A stretch of 64,000 bases of DNA from JAEUQQ01 sp963697285 (GTDB taxonomy: Bacteria; Acidobacteriota; Vicinamibacteria; Vicinamibacterales; JAFNAJ01): NCBI GenBank assembly GCA_963697285.1, contig CAVONI010000004.1, positions 124,001-188,000 of the forward strand. The letters are read 5' to 3'. The notes under the pieces are model-generated. The model worked only from the letters and a program-made list of their open reading frames with translations. It did not search any database and was not told where the DNA came from. The position numbers and the translations under genes were made by a program. Below are positions 52,753 to 61,561 of the stretch, one piece after another. Positions within the stretch are counted from its first letter, which is position 1; each line of letters starts with the position of its first letter.

Positions 52753-55473
52753 CTAGAACGAGAGGCGCATGCCGAGTTCGAACCGGCGGGGACTCTGCGC
52801 GGTCGTCGGCTGGCCGAAGACGGGCGAGGTGAGGATGCCCGAGTAGCCGGAGTAGTTGGCGCGGTTGAAGACGTTCGACGCGTTGGCGAACAGCTCGAGT
52901 GACACGAGGCTGTCGTTGGCACCGCCGCCCCCTCCGCGTCCGCCACCGAACATCCCGCCGCCCCCGCCCGGGCCGTCGCCCCCCATCCGGACGACAGGAC
53001 CGCCACCGGGGCCACCCGGCCCGCCCGGGCCACCGCCCGGTCCGGCAGGCGTGGGTGCCTGGGCCTTCTTCCCGAATCCCTTCTGCCACGACAGCCGCAG
53101 GCTCATGTCGACGATGGCCGAACCGCGCTCGCTGTTTCGGGCAACGCCCTCAGGACGATCGTTGAACACGCTGTCGCCGTTGTCATCGGTACCCGTCGTG
53201 ACGTTGTACGGCGCCGCAGATTCAGCGCGGACGTTGCCGCCCAGGCGGAACCCCACCGGGAGCCGCAGGTTGAAGAAGCCACCGAAGCGATGGCGCACGT
53301 CATTTCGCGAGACCGACCACTCGTCGGGTGCGAGGTTGTTGGCGGGCAACGCAAACGCGCTGTCACCATCGTCGTTCGCGAACGACAGCGTGTAGTTGGC
53401 TGCCACGAAGAACAGCTGCTTCGGATGTGCTGCGTTGAGGCCGACAAGCATCTGGTTCGCAGACGACCGTCCGATTGACTGGGCCTGGATGACGTTGCCC
53501 AGCGACGGGTTCGGCCGCACGCCGTTCACCGGCGCGTTCATGTTGCGGCCACGCAACTCGTCGAGACCTTCGCGGTAGCGGTAGCTCACGTTCAGCCGCC
53601 CAACGGCTCCGAGTCGCCGTTCCACGCCGATCGACGCCTGCCAGAGCCGCGGCATGTCGAGCCCCTCGGCCAGCTCGTAGCGGCCGGACGGCAGCACCTG
53701 GAGCGCCGCGTCGCCCAACGCGTCGGGGTAATTCGGGTTGCGAACGATGACGTCCTGCACGCGGACGCCATCGACCTGCAACGTCTCCTCGTAGGTGTTC
53801 GCGTCGAGCCAGTCGTAGAACACGCCGGCGCCGCCCGTCACCGACAGGTTGCCGTTCTTCAACGGCGACCACGCGATGCCGACGCGCGGGGCGAGGTTGA
53901 CGGTGCTGTCGACGTACGACTGCCACTCCTGGCGCAGGCCGAACGACAGCGTCAGGTCCTTGCGGACGCGCACGTCGTCTTGCGCATAGAGGCCGGCAGT
54001 CCAGTAGACATAGTTGACCTGCGGGTCGCCGATGCGCTGCGTGTACGTCGTCGGTCGAAGCGCCTCGAAGTCGGCGAGGCTGCCGAACGTGAACGTGCCC
54101 TGCGCGTTCCTGATGTCGCTGCTGTCGTAGTTGTTGCGCTCGAGCAGCGACCCGAACCGCATGTTGTGCCTGCCCCTGTTCAGGTCGAGGTCATGGCCGA
54201 ACTCGATCTCGGTCGCGGTCCGGGTGCCCTGTGTCTGGGCGCCGCCCGCGTTGAACGCACCGTTCACGCGAATGGCGCGATCGAACGACTCCGGAATCGT
54301 TTCGGTGTCCTGCCACCTGAACCGGAGCCGGAACTCGTTCATCATCGACTTCGCGATCGGGCCGCGCTCGCGGAAGTACAGCTGCGTGTCGCTCATCGTC
54401 CGCGAGTAGGCACGCGACTCGACGTCGAACTCACCCACGCCGAGCATGTCGTTGTCGGTGGCGCGGCGCTCGAAGTTTGCGCGCAGGGTGTGCGTCTTCG
54501 TGAGGGCCTGGTCGATGCCCAACCGCACGTTCGCGCGATCGGTTGGCCGCCGGATGACGTCCTGAACGTTCCCCGACGGCGTGGCGACGAGAATCGTCCG
54601 TGAGTCGAACTGGCTCAGCCCATCGATGTTCAGTTCGAACGAGGTCTTGCCCTTCCACAGCGGACCGTCGATCGAGAACTGTCCGCGCGTCGACTGCTCA
54701 TCGACCTTCTCGGGCGCCAGGGCATTCTTGGCGCTGAGGCGGTCGCCGCGGTAGGTGGCGTTGACCGACGACCTGAAGCCGCGCGTGCCGGGCTGCGTCG
54801 TGATGTCGATCGAGAAGAATCCCGATTCGTGCGTCTCGGCCGCGTACATGTTGCGACGGAACCGGATGTCGCGGATCTGCGACTTGGGCGGCATGCCCCC
54901 GCTTCGCAGTCCGTTGATCCGCATGGTCGCGCCTGGACCGGCCATCGCCATCAGGGCCTCTTCCAGTTGATCCGGATCGTCTGGCAGTTGGTCGATCTGA
55001 TCCTGCGTGAGCGACGTGGAAAAGGCGTCTCCGCGCGGATCGCTCGCCGACACCGTCGGATCGCGGCTCACCGTGACCTCCTCGAGCATCGCGGCAATCG
55101 ACAGCGTCACCTCGCGCTTCGTCGCCCCGGAGCGGACGCGTACCTTCTCGACGCGCGCGGGATTGAAGCCGGCCGATGAGACGTCGAGGACGAACTCACC
55201 CGGCATGACGTCGAGCACCGCCTCGCCCTTCTCGTCGGTGACGCCTTCGACGACCGTGCCGTCGGCCGCCGTCGCGCGCACGGTGGCACCGATGATGACG
55301 GCGTTGCTCTGATCGAGCACCGTGACGCGCAGCGCCGACGTGCGACCTGCCGGCGGCGACTGCGCCGCGGCACTGGCCGCAGCGAGCGTCACGGCCATGA
55401 GGAACAGCGGAACGCGGGACGCGACCACGAGGGCCGCGCCTGGCGCGAACCAGCGTCTCAACCACGTCATCAT
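52753..55473 (-). CDS. TonB-dependent receptor with N-terminal carboxypeptidase-regulatory domain
   Basis: 906 residues. The signal region (VPLFLMAVTLAAASAAAQ) is followed by a CarboxypepD_reg-like domain (about 45-130: LRVTVLDQSNAVIIGATVRA, MPGEFVLDVSSAGFNPARV), a plug region (DQIDQLPDDPDQLEEALMAM, NGLRSGGMPPKSQIRDIRFR) and a large beta-barrel ending FELGMRLSF, with a C-terminal Phe as expected for BAM targeting. Residues about 800-860 carry an unusual Gly/Pro-rich insertion (GPGGGPGGPGGPGGGP, GGGRGGGGGAND) between late strands. Probably an energised outer-membrane transporter or surface protein; ligand unknown. It follows its companion gene by 6 bp. Confidence 0.9.
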   Translation of the reverse strand: MMTWLRRWFAPGAALVVASRVPLFLMAVTLAAASAAAQSPPAGRTSALRVTVLDQSNAVIIGATVRATAADGTVVEGVTDEKGEAVLDVMPGEFVLDVSSAGFNPARVEKVRVRSGATKREVTLSIAAMLEEVTVSRDPTVSASDPRGDAFSTSLTQDQIDQLPDDPDQLEEALMAMAGPGATMRINGLRSGGMPPKSQIRDIRFRRNMYAAETHESGFFSIDITTQPGTRGFRSSVNATYRGDRLSAKNALAPEKVDEQSTRGQFSIDGPLWKGKTSFELNIDGLSQFDSRTILVATPSGNVQDVIRRPTDRANVRLGIDQALTKTHTLRANFERRATDNDMLGVGEFDVESRAYSRTMSDTQLYFRERGPIAKSMMNEFRLRFRWQDTETIPESFDRAIRVNGAFNAGGAQTQGTRTATEIEFGHDLDLNRGRHNMRFGSLLERNNYDSSDIRNAQGTFTFGSLADFEALRPTTYTQRIGDPQVNYVYWTAGLYAQDDVRVRKDLTLSFGLRQEWQSYVDSTVNLAPRVGIAWSPLKNGNLSVTGGAGVFYDWLDANTYEETLQVDGVRVQDVIVRNPNYPDALGDAALQVLPSGRYELAEGLDMPRLWQASIGVERRLGAVGRLNVSYRYREGLDELRGRNMNAPVNGVRPNPSLGNVIQAQSIGRSSANQMLVGLNAAHPKQLFFVAANYTLSFANDDGDSAFALPANNLAPDEWSVSRNDVRHRFGGFFNLRLPVGFRLGGNVRAESAAPYNVTTGTDDNGDSVFNDRPEGVARNSERGSAIVDMSLRLSWQKGFGKKAQAPTPAGPGGGPGGPGGPGGGPVVRMGGDGPGGGGGMFGGGRGGGGGANDSLVSLELFANASNVFNRANYSGYSGILTSPVFGQPTTAQSPRRFELGMRLSF

Positions 55474-55479
55474 GAGTCC

Positions 55480-56493
55480 CTACTTCTTCTCGAATGTGTC
55501 GGGCTTGAACACGGGATTGATCGTGAACTTCTTGAACGTCCACTCCTCGCGCACTTCGCCGTTCTCTGCGCGGCGGATGGTGTGCGGCAACATGACGCCG
55601 TTGACCTTCTTGTGATCCGAGAGGAACCACTGCACGTCGACGACGGTCGGGGGTTCGGTGCGGGCGCGCTCGCGTGCTTCACGCATCCGCTGCTCCATCT
55701 CCTCGCGCGTGGGGGCGGGCTGTCCGGGCTGTGCGCCCGGCGCGCCCGGGCCACCTGGCCCGCCGACGCGGAACGTCCGCTGTTGCACGTCGCGATAGCC
55801 CAGGACCAGCGGCAGGTGCGTCTGCTTGTCGATGTACACCTGCGCGGCGAAGTTGTCCGGACCCTTCACCACCACGACGTCGGCCTTTCCGTCGTCGCTG
55901 TCGACCTCGCCGCCGTAGGCGAACTCGAGCGGCAGCGGCCCGTCGCGCTTGAGCAGCAACGCGAGCATGAGGCGCGTCGCCTGGCGTTGCTGCATCCGCA
56001 ACTGCCGGGCCTGTCGGACCTCGGCGTTGTCTTCGGGCCCTCCGGGTCCGCCCGGCCCCCCCGGCCCTTCGCCCATGCCCGGTCCCCCGCCCGGTCCGCC
56101 GGCGCCGCCGAAACGACCCATCCTCCCGCCGCCCCCCGTGACCGACTCGAGCGTCGTCGTGCCGTTGAGACCCGACGTGCGCACGATGCGCATGGTGGGA
56201 TCGCCGGTCGGCGACATCGATTCGATCCAGAGGAACTTGTCGCTGCCCGACAGCTTGAGTTCGATGTCGCCGTTCATCTCGCGCTCGCCGAACGTGCGCC
56301 TGAACTCACCGTCGGCGCCAAGCGTCGTGATCTTGTCGGCGGCCGCACCGCCGAGCGCGGCGCGCGTGTTCTTGAGCACCTCTTCGAGTGCAGCGGCCTG
56401 ATCCTGGGCACCGATCAGCCTGTGGCCGCCGAGGAACACCGCGAGAGGGATGAGAACGACGAGGAGTGCAACGCGAGGACGTGTGCTGCGCAT
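55480..56493 (-). CDS. Exported Gly/Pro-rich protein, companion of the TonB-dependent receptor
   Basis: 337 residues. A hydrophobic signal (VALLVVLIPLAVFLGGHRLI) precedes a LolA-like pattern (ADGEFRRTFGEREMNGDIEL, FLWIESMSPTGDPTMRIV; later VYIDKQTHLPLVLGYRDVQQ, VQWFLSDHKKVNGVMLPHTI, EEWTFKKFTINPVFKPDTFE). These resemble outer-membrane-lipoprotein-sorting folds by eye. Two Gly/Pro tracts (GGAGGPGGGPGMGEGPGGPG and GGPGGPGAPGAQPGQP) are inserted. It is the first gene of a two-gene unit with the receptor (6-bp gap). I do not recognise a named family. Confidence 0.7.
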   Translation of the reverse strand: MRSTRPRVALLVVLIPLAVFLGGHRLIGAQDQAAALEEVLKNTRAALGGAAADKITTLGADGEFRRTFGEREMNGDIELKLSGSDKFLWIESMSPTGDPTMRIVRTSGLNGTTTLESVTGGGGRMGRFGGAGGPGGGPGMGEGPGGPGGPGGPEDNAEVRQARQLRMQQRQATRLMLALLLKRDGPLPLEFAYGGEVDSDDGKADVVVVKGPDNFAAQVYIDKQTHLPLVLGYRDVQQRTFRVGGPGGPGAPGAQPGQPAPTREEMEQRMREARERARTEPPTVVDVQWFLSDHKKVNGVMLPHTIRRAENGEVREEWTFKKFTINPVFKPDTFEKK

Positions 56494-56667
56494 GATGGCC
56501 TGTCGGGTCTGGGGAACGACGGGCGCGGGCGTCAGTGCCGGGGCCGTTGTTCCACCGCACTGCTATGAGACGACGAAACACCCGGTTAAGAACGTAAAAA
56601 CTGGCCGGAAGTGCACGATTGTTGCCGCGCGGGCCCGTTGCCCGGTGCTACTGTACGGTCGGGAACC

Positions 56668-58662
56668 ATGCCGTCAACCGTCAAGGCGACACTCGTGCGG
56701 GCGAAGCGCGCCGACTTCAGGCTGGCAGCGGTGGCCCTCGTGCTCACCGTGGTCCTCGGCGTGCTCGGCTGGTGGCAGTACCAGTCGGTGCGCGAAGCCA
56801 GCCAGGCCGAGCGCGACCGCATGCAAGCCCTGCTGGCCTCGCGCGCCGCCCAGTTCGAACGCGATCTCGATCGCGAGCTGACGCGAGCCTTCGTCTGGCT
56901 GCAGGTCGATGCCGCCGCCCCGACCGGCGAACCACGACGATCGGTGACCGAACGTCTCGTCCGCTGGTACGACGAGTCACCGCACCCCGAATTGCTGAAG
57001 ACGATCTACGTGATCAGGACTAGCGACGAGGCGCCTCCGCCGTCCGTCCCAACGATCACGACGGCGCGCTTCGACCGGACGACAGCGTCCCTGGTCGAGG
57101 CGCCGCTTCCGGCGGAGTACTCGCACGTGGTCGAGCGGCTCACGTCGCGCGACCGCGACCGCGATCGCGAGGGGCCGTTCAACTCCCGCCGCTTCAGGCT
57201 TGGTCCGCCGATCGATCCGGCCGGGCCCGCGCTGATCGTCGGGCGGCCCTGGTTCCGTCGCGGCCGGCCGGGCGATCGCCCTGAGGGGCCGGCTGCCGTG
57301 CCTTCGGCCGTCGAGGATCCCGATCCCGATCGCGACATCGCGGCCATGGTGGCCATCGTCGATACCACGTATCTTGCGAAGACGTTGTTGCCGGCGCTCG
57401 CCGCGGAGCACTTCCCGCCAGACGAGCGGTTTGCGTTCAGGATGCGCATCACGCGCGCGGCTGACCGCGACGTCGTGTTCGCGTGGCCGTCCGATGGCGT
57501 CGCGGCGGACTTCTCGCATCCCGACGCCACCGTCGACCTCCTGCGCCTGCGCATCGAGGAGTTCTCGCGCTTCATGCTGGCGCGGCCCGCGATGCCCGAG
57601 GCGGCCGCGGCCTCCACGAGCGAACCAGCGCCGCCGCCTCCCGGCGGAGATCGGGTCCAGATCGCCGTGCTGCCGCAGGAGGGTCCGTCGCCGTCACCTG
57701 GGCCAGGCCGCAGCGAATCGGTCGTCATCGGCGCTCCCGGCGGACGGCCGCCCGTGTGGACGCTGGCACTCGTCCATCGCGACGGTTCGCTCGACGAAGC
57801 CATCGCCCGCACCCGCCGATGGAACCTCGGGGCCGGCCTCGGCATGCTGGTCATCCTTGGCGCTGGGATGGGGCTGGTCCTGATCGCGTCGCGCCGCGCG
57901 CAGCGCCTCGCCCACGAGCGGCTCGAGTTCGTGGCCGGCGTCTCGCACGAACTCCGCACGCCGTTGAGCGTCATCCGTTCGGCCGCCGAGAACCTGGCCG
58001 ATGGTGTGGTGTCTGACGGCGCACAGGTGCAGCGTTACGGGCAACTGATTGCCACCGAGGGCCGTCGCTTGTCGACCATGGTCGACGACGTCATGGCGTT
58101 TGCAGGCATGGAGGCCGCCGGTGACGCGGTGGCGGACGCGCGGCCCGTCGCCGTCACAGACGTGATCGACACCTGCCTCGAACGCGTGCAGGGTGAAGTC
58201 GCAGCAGCGGGCATGACGATCGAGGTGACCCGTGCCGCGGCGCTGCCGCTCGTTGCCGGCGATGCCGATGCCCTGGTCCGTGCGCTGGTCAATCTGGTCG
58301 GCAACGCCGTGAAGTACGCGGCCGATGGCGGCTGGATCGGGCTGAGCGCCGACACGGTCCGCGAACGCGGCCGCAGCATGGTGCGGCTGGTCGTCCGCGA
58401 TCGCGGTCCCGGCATTCGCACCGACGAGCGCGCACGGGTCTTCGAGCCGTTCTTCCGCGGCGCCGTGGCGGTGACGCGACAGGTGCACGGCAACGGGCTG
58501 GGGCTGAGCCTGGTCCACCGCACGGTCGCACAGCATGGCGGGCGCGTCGCGCTTGCCGACAACACCCCGCACGGCTGCGCCTTCACGGTGCTCCTCCCTG
58601 TTCTGTCGTCGTCTGCCGCCGTCGCGGCCCCGGTCGGTGATGAAGCGCCTGCTGCTCGTTGA
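56668..58662 (+). CDS. Membrane sensor histidine kinase with large periplasmic domain
   Basis: 664 residues from ATG 56668. TM1 (about 18-38, RLAAVALVLTVVLGVLGWWQ) and TM2 (about 388-410, GLGMLVILGAGMGLVLIASR) flank an extracytoplasmic domain of about 345 residues with Pro/Arg-rich loops. The kinase core has the H-box EFVAGVSHELRTPLSVIRSA, N-box NLVGNAVKYAADG, and G boxes RDRGPGIRTDERARVFEPFF and GNGLGLSLVHRTVAQHGG. It is divergent from the TonB-receptor pair (174-bp gap) and overlaps its regulator gene by 23 bp. The stimulus is unknown; envelope stress or receptor status is possible. Confidence 0.93.
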   Translation: MPSTVKATLVRAKRADFRLAAVALVLTVVLGVLGWWQYQSVREASQAERDRMQALLASRAAQFERDLDRELTRAFVWLQVDAAAPTGEPRRSVTERLVRWYDESPHPELLKTIYVIRTSDEAPPPSVPTITTARFDRTTASLVEAPLPAEYSHVVERLTSRDRDRDREGPFNSRRFRLGPPIDPAGPALIVGRPWFRRGRPGDRPEGPAAVPSAVEDPDPDRDIAAMVAIVDTTYLAKTLLPALAAEHFPPDERFAFRMRITRAADRDVVFAWPSDGVAADFSHPDATVDLLRLRIEEFSRFMLARPAMPEAAAASTSEPAPPPPGGDRVQIAVLPQEGPSPSPGPGRSESVVIGAPGGRPPVWTLALVHRDGSLDEAIARTRRWNLGAGLGMLVILGAGMGLVLIASRRAQRLAHERLEFVAGVSHELRTPLSVIRSAAENLADGVVSDGAQVQRYGQLIATEGRRLSTMVDDVMAFAGMEAAGDAVADARPVAVTDVIDTCLERVQGEVAAAGMTIEVTRAAALPLVAGDADALVRALVNLVGNAVKYAADGGWIGLSADTVRERGRSMVRLVVRDRGPGIRTDERARVFEPFFRGAVAVTRQVHGNGLGLSLVHRTVAQHGGRVALADNTPHGCAFTVLLPVLSSSAAVAAPVGDEAPAAR

Positions 58663-59371
58663 AGACGAGCCCGGCCTCGTGCTGACGCTCACCGACCGCC
58701 TCGTCAGGGAGGGCTACAGCGTCGAGCACGCCGGCGACGGCGACGCCGCCCTGGCGGCGGCCGACCGAGGCAGCTTCGACCTGGTGATCCTCGACGTCGG
58801 TTTGCCGAGGAAGAACGGGTTCGACGTCCTGAGCGCCCTGCGTGCCAGAGGCGATGACACGCCCGTGCTGATGCTGACCGCGCGCGGACAACTCACCGAT
58901 CGCGTGTCGGGCCTGCGGATGGGCGCAGACGACTACCTGACGAAGCCGTTCGAGATGGCCGAACTGCTCGCGAGGATCGAGGCGCGCCTCAGGCGCGATG
59001 CACCGGCACGACCAGCCGCTGCTGCGCATCCCGACGAGGTGGTGGTCGGCGATGTCAGGATTGACCTCGCGCACAGCGAGGTGTGGCGGGGCGGCGAGCG
59101 GGTGGATGTGTCAGCCCGTGAGTTCCAGCTCCTGCGCTACTTCCTGTCGCACCGGGGCGTGTCGCTGTCGCGCGAGCAACTGCTCGCCGACGTCTGGGGC
59201 TACCAGCCGGGCACCACGACGCGCACCGTCGACGTGCATGTCGCGTGGCTCCGGCAGAAGATCGAGCCGTCGCCGAAGCGGCCGCAGTTCCTGGTGACCG
59301 TCACGGGCATCGGGTACCGGTTCGGCGAGTCGCCCTCCGGCAGCGGGGCCGATCCGGCCCCGGGCGCTTGA
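58640..59371 (+). CDS. OmpR/PhoB-family response regulator
   Basis: 243 residues from ATG 58640. Receiver: RLLLVEDEPGLVLTLTDRLV, phospho-Asp in LVILDVGLPRKNGFDVL, Lys in DDYLTKPFEMAELLARIEAR. The C-terminal winged helix has SAREFQLLRYFLSHRGVSLS, REQLLADVWGYQPGTTTRTV and DVHVAWLRQKIEPSPKRPQF. The reading frame overlaps the kinase end by 23 bp, so they form a two-component pair. The divergent TonB-receptor operon is a natural target candidate, but there is no binding-site evidence. Confidence 0.95.
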   Translation: MKRLLLVEDEPGLVLTLTDRLVREGYSVEHAGDGDAALAAADRGSFDLVILDVGLPRKNGFDVLSALRARGDDTPVLMLTARGQLTDRVSGLRMGADDYLTKPFEMAELLARIEARLRRDAPARPAAAAHPDEVVVGDVRIDLAHSEVWRGGERVDVSAREFQLLRYFLSHRGVSLSREQLLADVWGYQPGTTTRTVDVHVAWLRQKIEPSPKRPQFLVTVTGIGYRFGESPSGSGADPAPGA

Positions 59372-59387
59372 CGCACGGGTCAGCCGG

Positions 59388-59609
59388 TCAATCCAGGTCG
59401 ATGCCGTCGAGTTCGGGCACCTGTTCCCTGAGATAGGTCTCGACCCCCGCGTACATCGTCATGGCTGCGCTCGGGCAGCCCGCGCAGTTCCCCGTCAGGC
59501 GCACGCGCACGCGCCTGCCTGCCAGGCCCACGACCTCGATGTCGCCGCCGTCGCGTTGGAGGAACGGCCGGATGCGATCGAGCGCCGCCTGGATTGGAGC
59601 AAGTTCCAC
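59388..59609 (-). CDS. NifU C-terminal-domain (Nfu-type) protein
   Basis: 73 residues. The domain starts IQAALDRIRPFLQRDGGDIE, then VVGLAGRRVRVRLTGNCAGC with the CxxC pair that bridges an Fe-S cluster, and PSAAMTMYAGVETYLREQVP. Such short Nfu proteins carry Fe-S clusters to apo-proteins. It is convergent with the OmpR gene (16 bp apart) and 21 bp downstream of the small protein gene, so it is probably the second gene of a two-gene operon. Confidence 0.9.
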   Translation of the reverse strand: MELAPIQAALDRIRPFLQRDGGDIEVVGLAGRRVRVRLTGNCAGCPSAAMTMYAGVETYLREQVPELDGIDLD

Positions 59610-59630
59610 GACAAGATCTCCCGTTGTGCT

Positions 59631-59852
59631 CTAGGCCTTGAGGTACCGGCCCTGTTCGGTGCGACGGAGGTAGCGTTCGGTGACCAGGTGGGTGAGCACC
59701 TGCCTGCACGTGTCGGAATCGAGCCGCCACAGGCGCTGGGCCTGGGCCTCGGTCAACAGGAGACCGGGCATCTCGTGGAACTCGCTCAGGATGCGATGGG
59801 CGAGCACGCACAACTCGGGCAGCGGGGGTGACGCGACGACGTGACCTGACAT
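59631..59852 (-). CDS. Small protein with predicted winged-helix-like fold
   Basis: 73 residues: LCVLAHRILSEFHEMPGLLL, TEAQAQRLWRLDSDTCRQVL and THLVTERYLRRTEQGRYLKA. The arrangement of helices followed by YLRRTEQGRYLKA looks like the helix-turn-helix plus wing of small MarR/Rrf2-like DNA-binding proteins, with no other domain. I know no named family. It sits 21 bp before the Nfu-type gene. It may regulate Fe-S or respiratory functions; that is speculation. Confidence 0.6.
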   Translation of the reverse strand: MSGHVVASPPLPELCVLAHRILSEFHEMPGLLLTEAQAQRLWRLDSDTCRQVLTHLVTERYLRRTEQGRYLKA

Positions 59853-59983
59853 GATGCTGGACCCTCGTTCCTGTCGACGCGCAGTCCGTGACCAGGAATC
59901 ACGCTACAAGTGCCGTGCCGGAAGGAAACTGTGCGGTCGGGCCCCGTCCGCCGATAAGATTCCTGCAGGAACCTGCGATCCCC

Positions 59984-61558
59984 GTGCCGTCGACCGACGA
60001 GACCCGCCTGCCAAACGATCACACTGTGGCGCATGCGCCACCGGACCAATCGCTGCGTGTCAGGCTCGCCACACTGGTCACCGTCGTGTCGCTGGTGGTG
60101 GTCGGAGGCGGCGCGCTCGTGCAGACGACGCTGTACGAGTGGCGGGCCGAGCAGGCGATCAGGGAAGCAGGCGAGCAGGCGGCGCGCGAGATTGCCGACA
60201 CCCTGGCCGTGGCGCCCATGATTCCCACGGCGGCCGCCGTCCACACCCTCCTCGAGGCCAGCGGAACCGGCGGAATCGTCGATCGCACGGGGGTCCTGCT
60301 CCGTACAGGCGACCAGACGTGGCTCGGGGTGTCGAGTTCCGACTCGCTCACGGCTGCCGAGAGCGCCACGGCACGCGAGGCCATCGAGGCCACCGCCAAG
60401 ATCTGGTCAGAAGAGCGAGAACACCTCAGGACGGTGGCCATCCCGATCTCGAGAGACGGGCAGTGGATTGGCGCCGCGGTTTCCACGGTGAGCTTCCAAC
60501 TCGAGCATGAGGTCGCCTCACGCAGTCGCATGCTGGTGCTCTGGTTCGCCGCGGGCACGGCGATCGTGCTGGTCGTCCTGGTGAGCCACGTCGAGCGCAA
60601 GCTGATCCACCAGCCGCTCAGTGCGATCCTCCAGACCGTGCAGCGCTACTCCGCGGGTGATTTCTCGGCCCGCACCTCGGTGTCGGCGTCTGACGAGATT
60701 GGCCTGGTGGCGTCCTCGCTCAACGCGATGCTGGCACGCATCGAGCAACTGCACGCGTCGCTGCAGGAACGCGTGGACGAAGCCACCACCGAGCTGCGCC
60801 TGTCGAACAGCGACCTGGTGACCAGCTACCAGCGCATGTTTGCGCTGCGTGAAGCCCTCGCACGCGCCGAGCAGACGGCGGCGGCAGGACAGACGGCCGC
60901 CAACCTCGCCCATCAGCTCGGCACCCCGCTCAACCTCATCTCGGGCTACGTGCAGATGATGGTCGAGGAAGCCGAGGGCGATCAACGGCGGCTCGATCGC
61001 CTGCGGAGCATGGAGGAGCAGATCAAGCGCGTGACGGGGTACGTGCGCACGACCCTCGACGCCGTGCGCCGGCCCGCGCTGCCGCGCGAGCCGCTGTTCC
61101 CCGCCGACGTGCTGCGGCGGCTCACCGAGACCACCCGGCCCCGCCTGACGGCCGGACACATCACGGTAGACATGCAGGTTGCCGACAACCTGCCGTGGAT
61201 GCTCGGTGACCCAGTGCACCTCGAGCTGGCCTTGCTCAACATCGTCAACAATGCCCTGGATGCCATGCCTGGCGGAGGGACCCTGACGATTGTCGGCGAG
61301 GCCCGAGGCCAGGAAACGCACATCGAGATTCGCGACACGGGCACGGGTATTCCCCCCGACCTCCTGCCGCGTATTTTCGAACCCTGGATCACGACCAAGC
61401 CGGTCGGCCAGGGCACGGGTCTCGGCCTGAGCATTGCCCGTGACGTGATCGCCGCCCACGGTGGACGCATCGACGTGCGCAGTTCGCCCGGCGCAGGAAC
61501 GACGTTCATCATTGACCTGCCCGGCAAGACCGGGTCACCAGCTCCCCGAGAGGTGTGA
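59984..61558 (+). CDS. Sensor histidine kinase (NtrB-like, with HAMP)
   Basis: 524 residues if started at GTG 59984; the frame is also open from GTG 59888, so the start is uncertain. TM1 (LATLVTVVSLVVVGGGALVQ), a periplasmic domain of about 130 residues, TM2 (LWFAAGTAIVLVVLVSHVER), HAMP (HQPLSAILQTVQRYSAGDFS), a coiled coil, HisKA with H-box ANLAHQLGTPLNLISGYVQM, and HATPase (NIVNNALDAMPGGGTL, GTGIPPDLLPRIFEPW, GQGTGLGLSIARDVIAAHGG). The paired sigma54 activator gene starts 3 bp after the stop. Confidence 0.92.
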   Translation: MPSTDETRLPNDHTVAHAPPDQSLRVRLATLVTVVSLVVVGGGALVQTTLYEWRAEQAIREAGEQAAREIADTLAVAPMIPTAAAVHTLLEASGTGGIVDRTGVLLRTGDQTWLGVSSSDSLTAAESATAREAIEATAKIWSEEREHLRTVAIPISRDGQWIGAAVSTVSFQLEHEVASRSRMLVLWFAAGTAIVLVVLVSHVERKLIHQPLSAILQTVQRYSAGDFSARTSVSASDEIGLVASSLNAMLARIEQLHASLQERVDEATTELRLSNSDLVTSYQRMFALREALARAEQTAAAGQTAANLAHQLGTPLNLISGYVQMMVEEAEGDQRRLDRLRSMEEQIKRVTGYVRTTLDAVRRPALPREPLFPADVLRRLTETTRPRLTAGHITVDMQVADNLPWMLGDPVHLELALLNIVNNALDAMPGGGTLTIVGEARGQETHIEIRDTGTGIPPDLLPRIFEPWITTKPVGQGTGLGLSIARDVIAAHGGRIDVRSSPGAGTTFIIDLPGKTGSPAPREV

Positions 61559-61561
61559 CCA

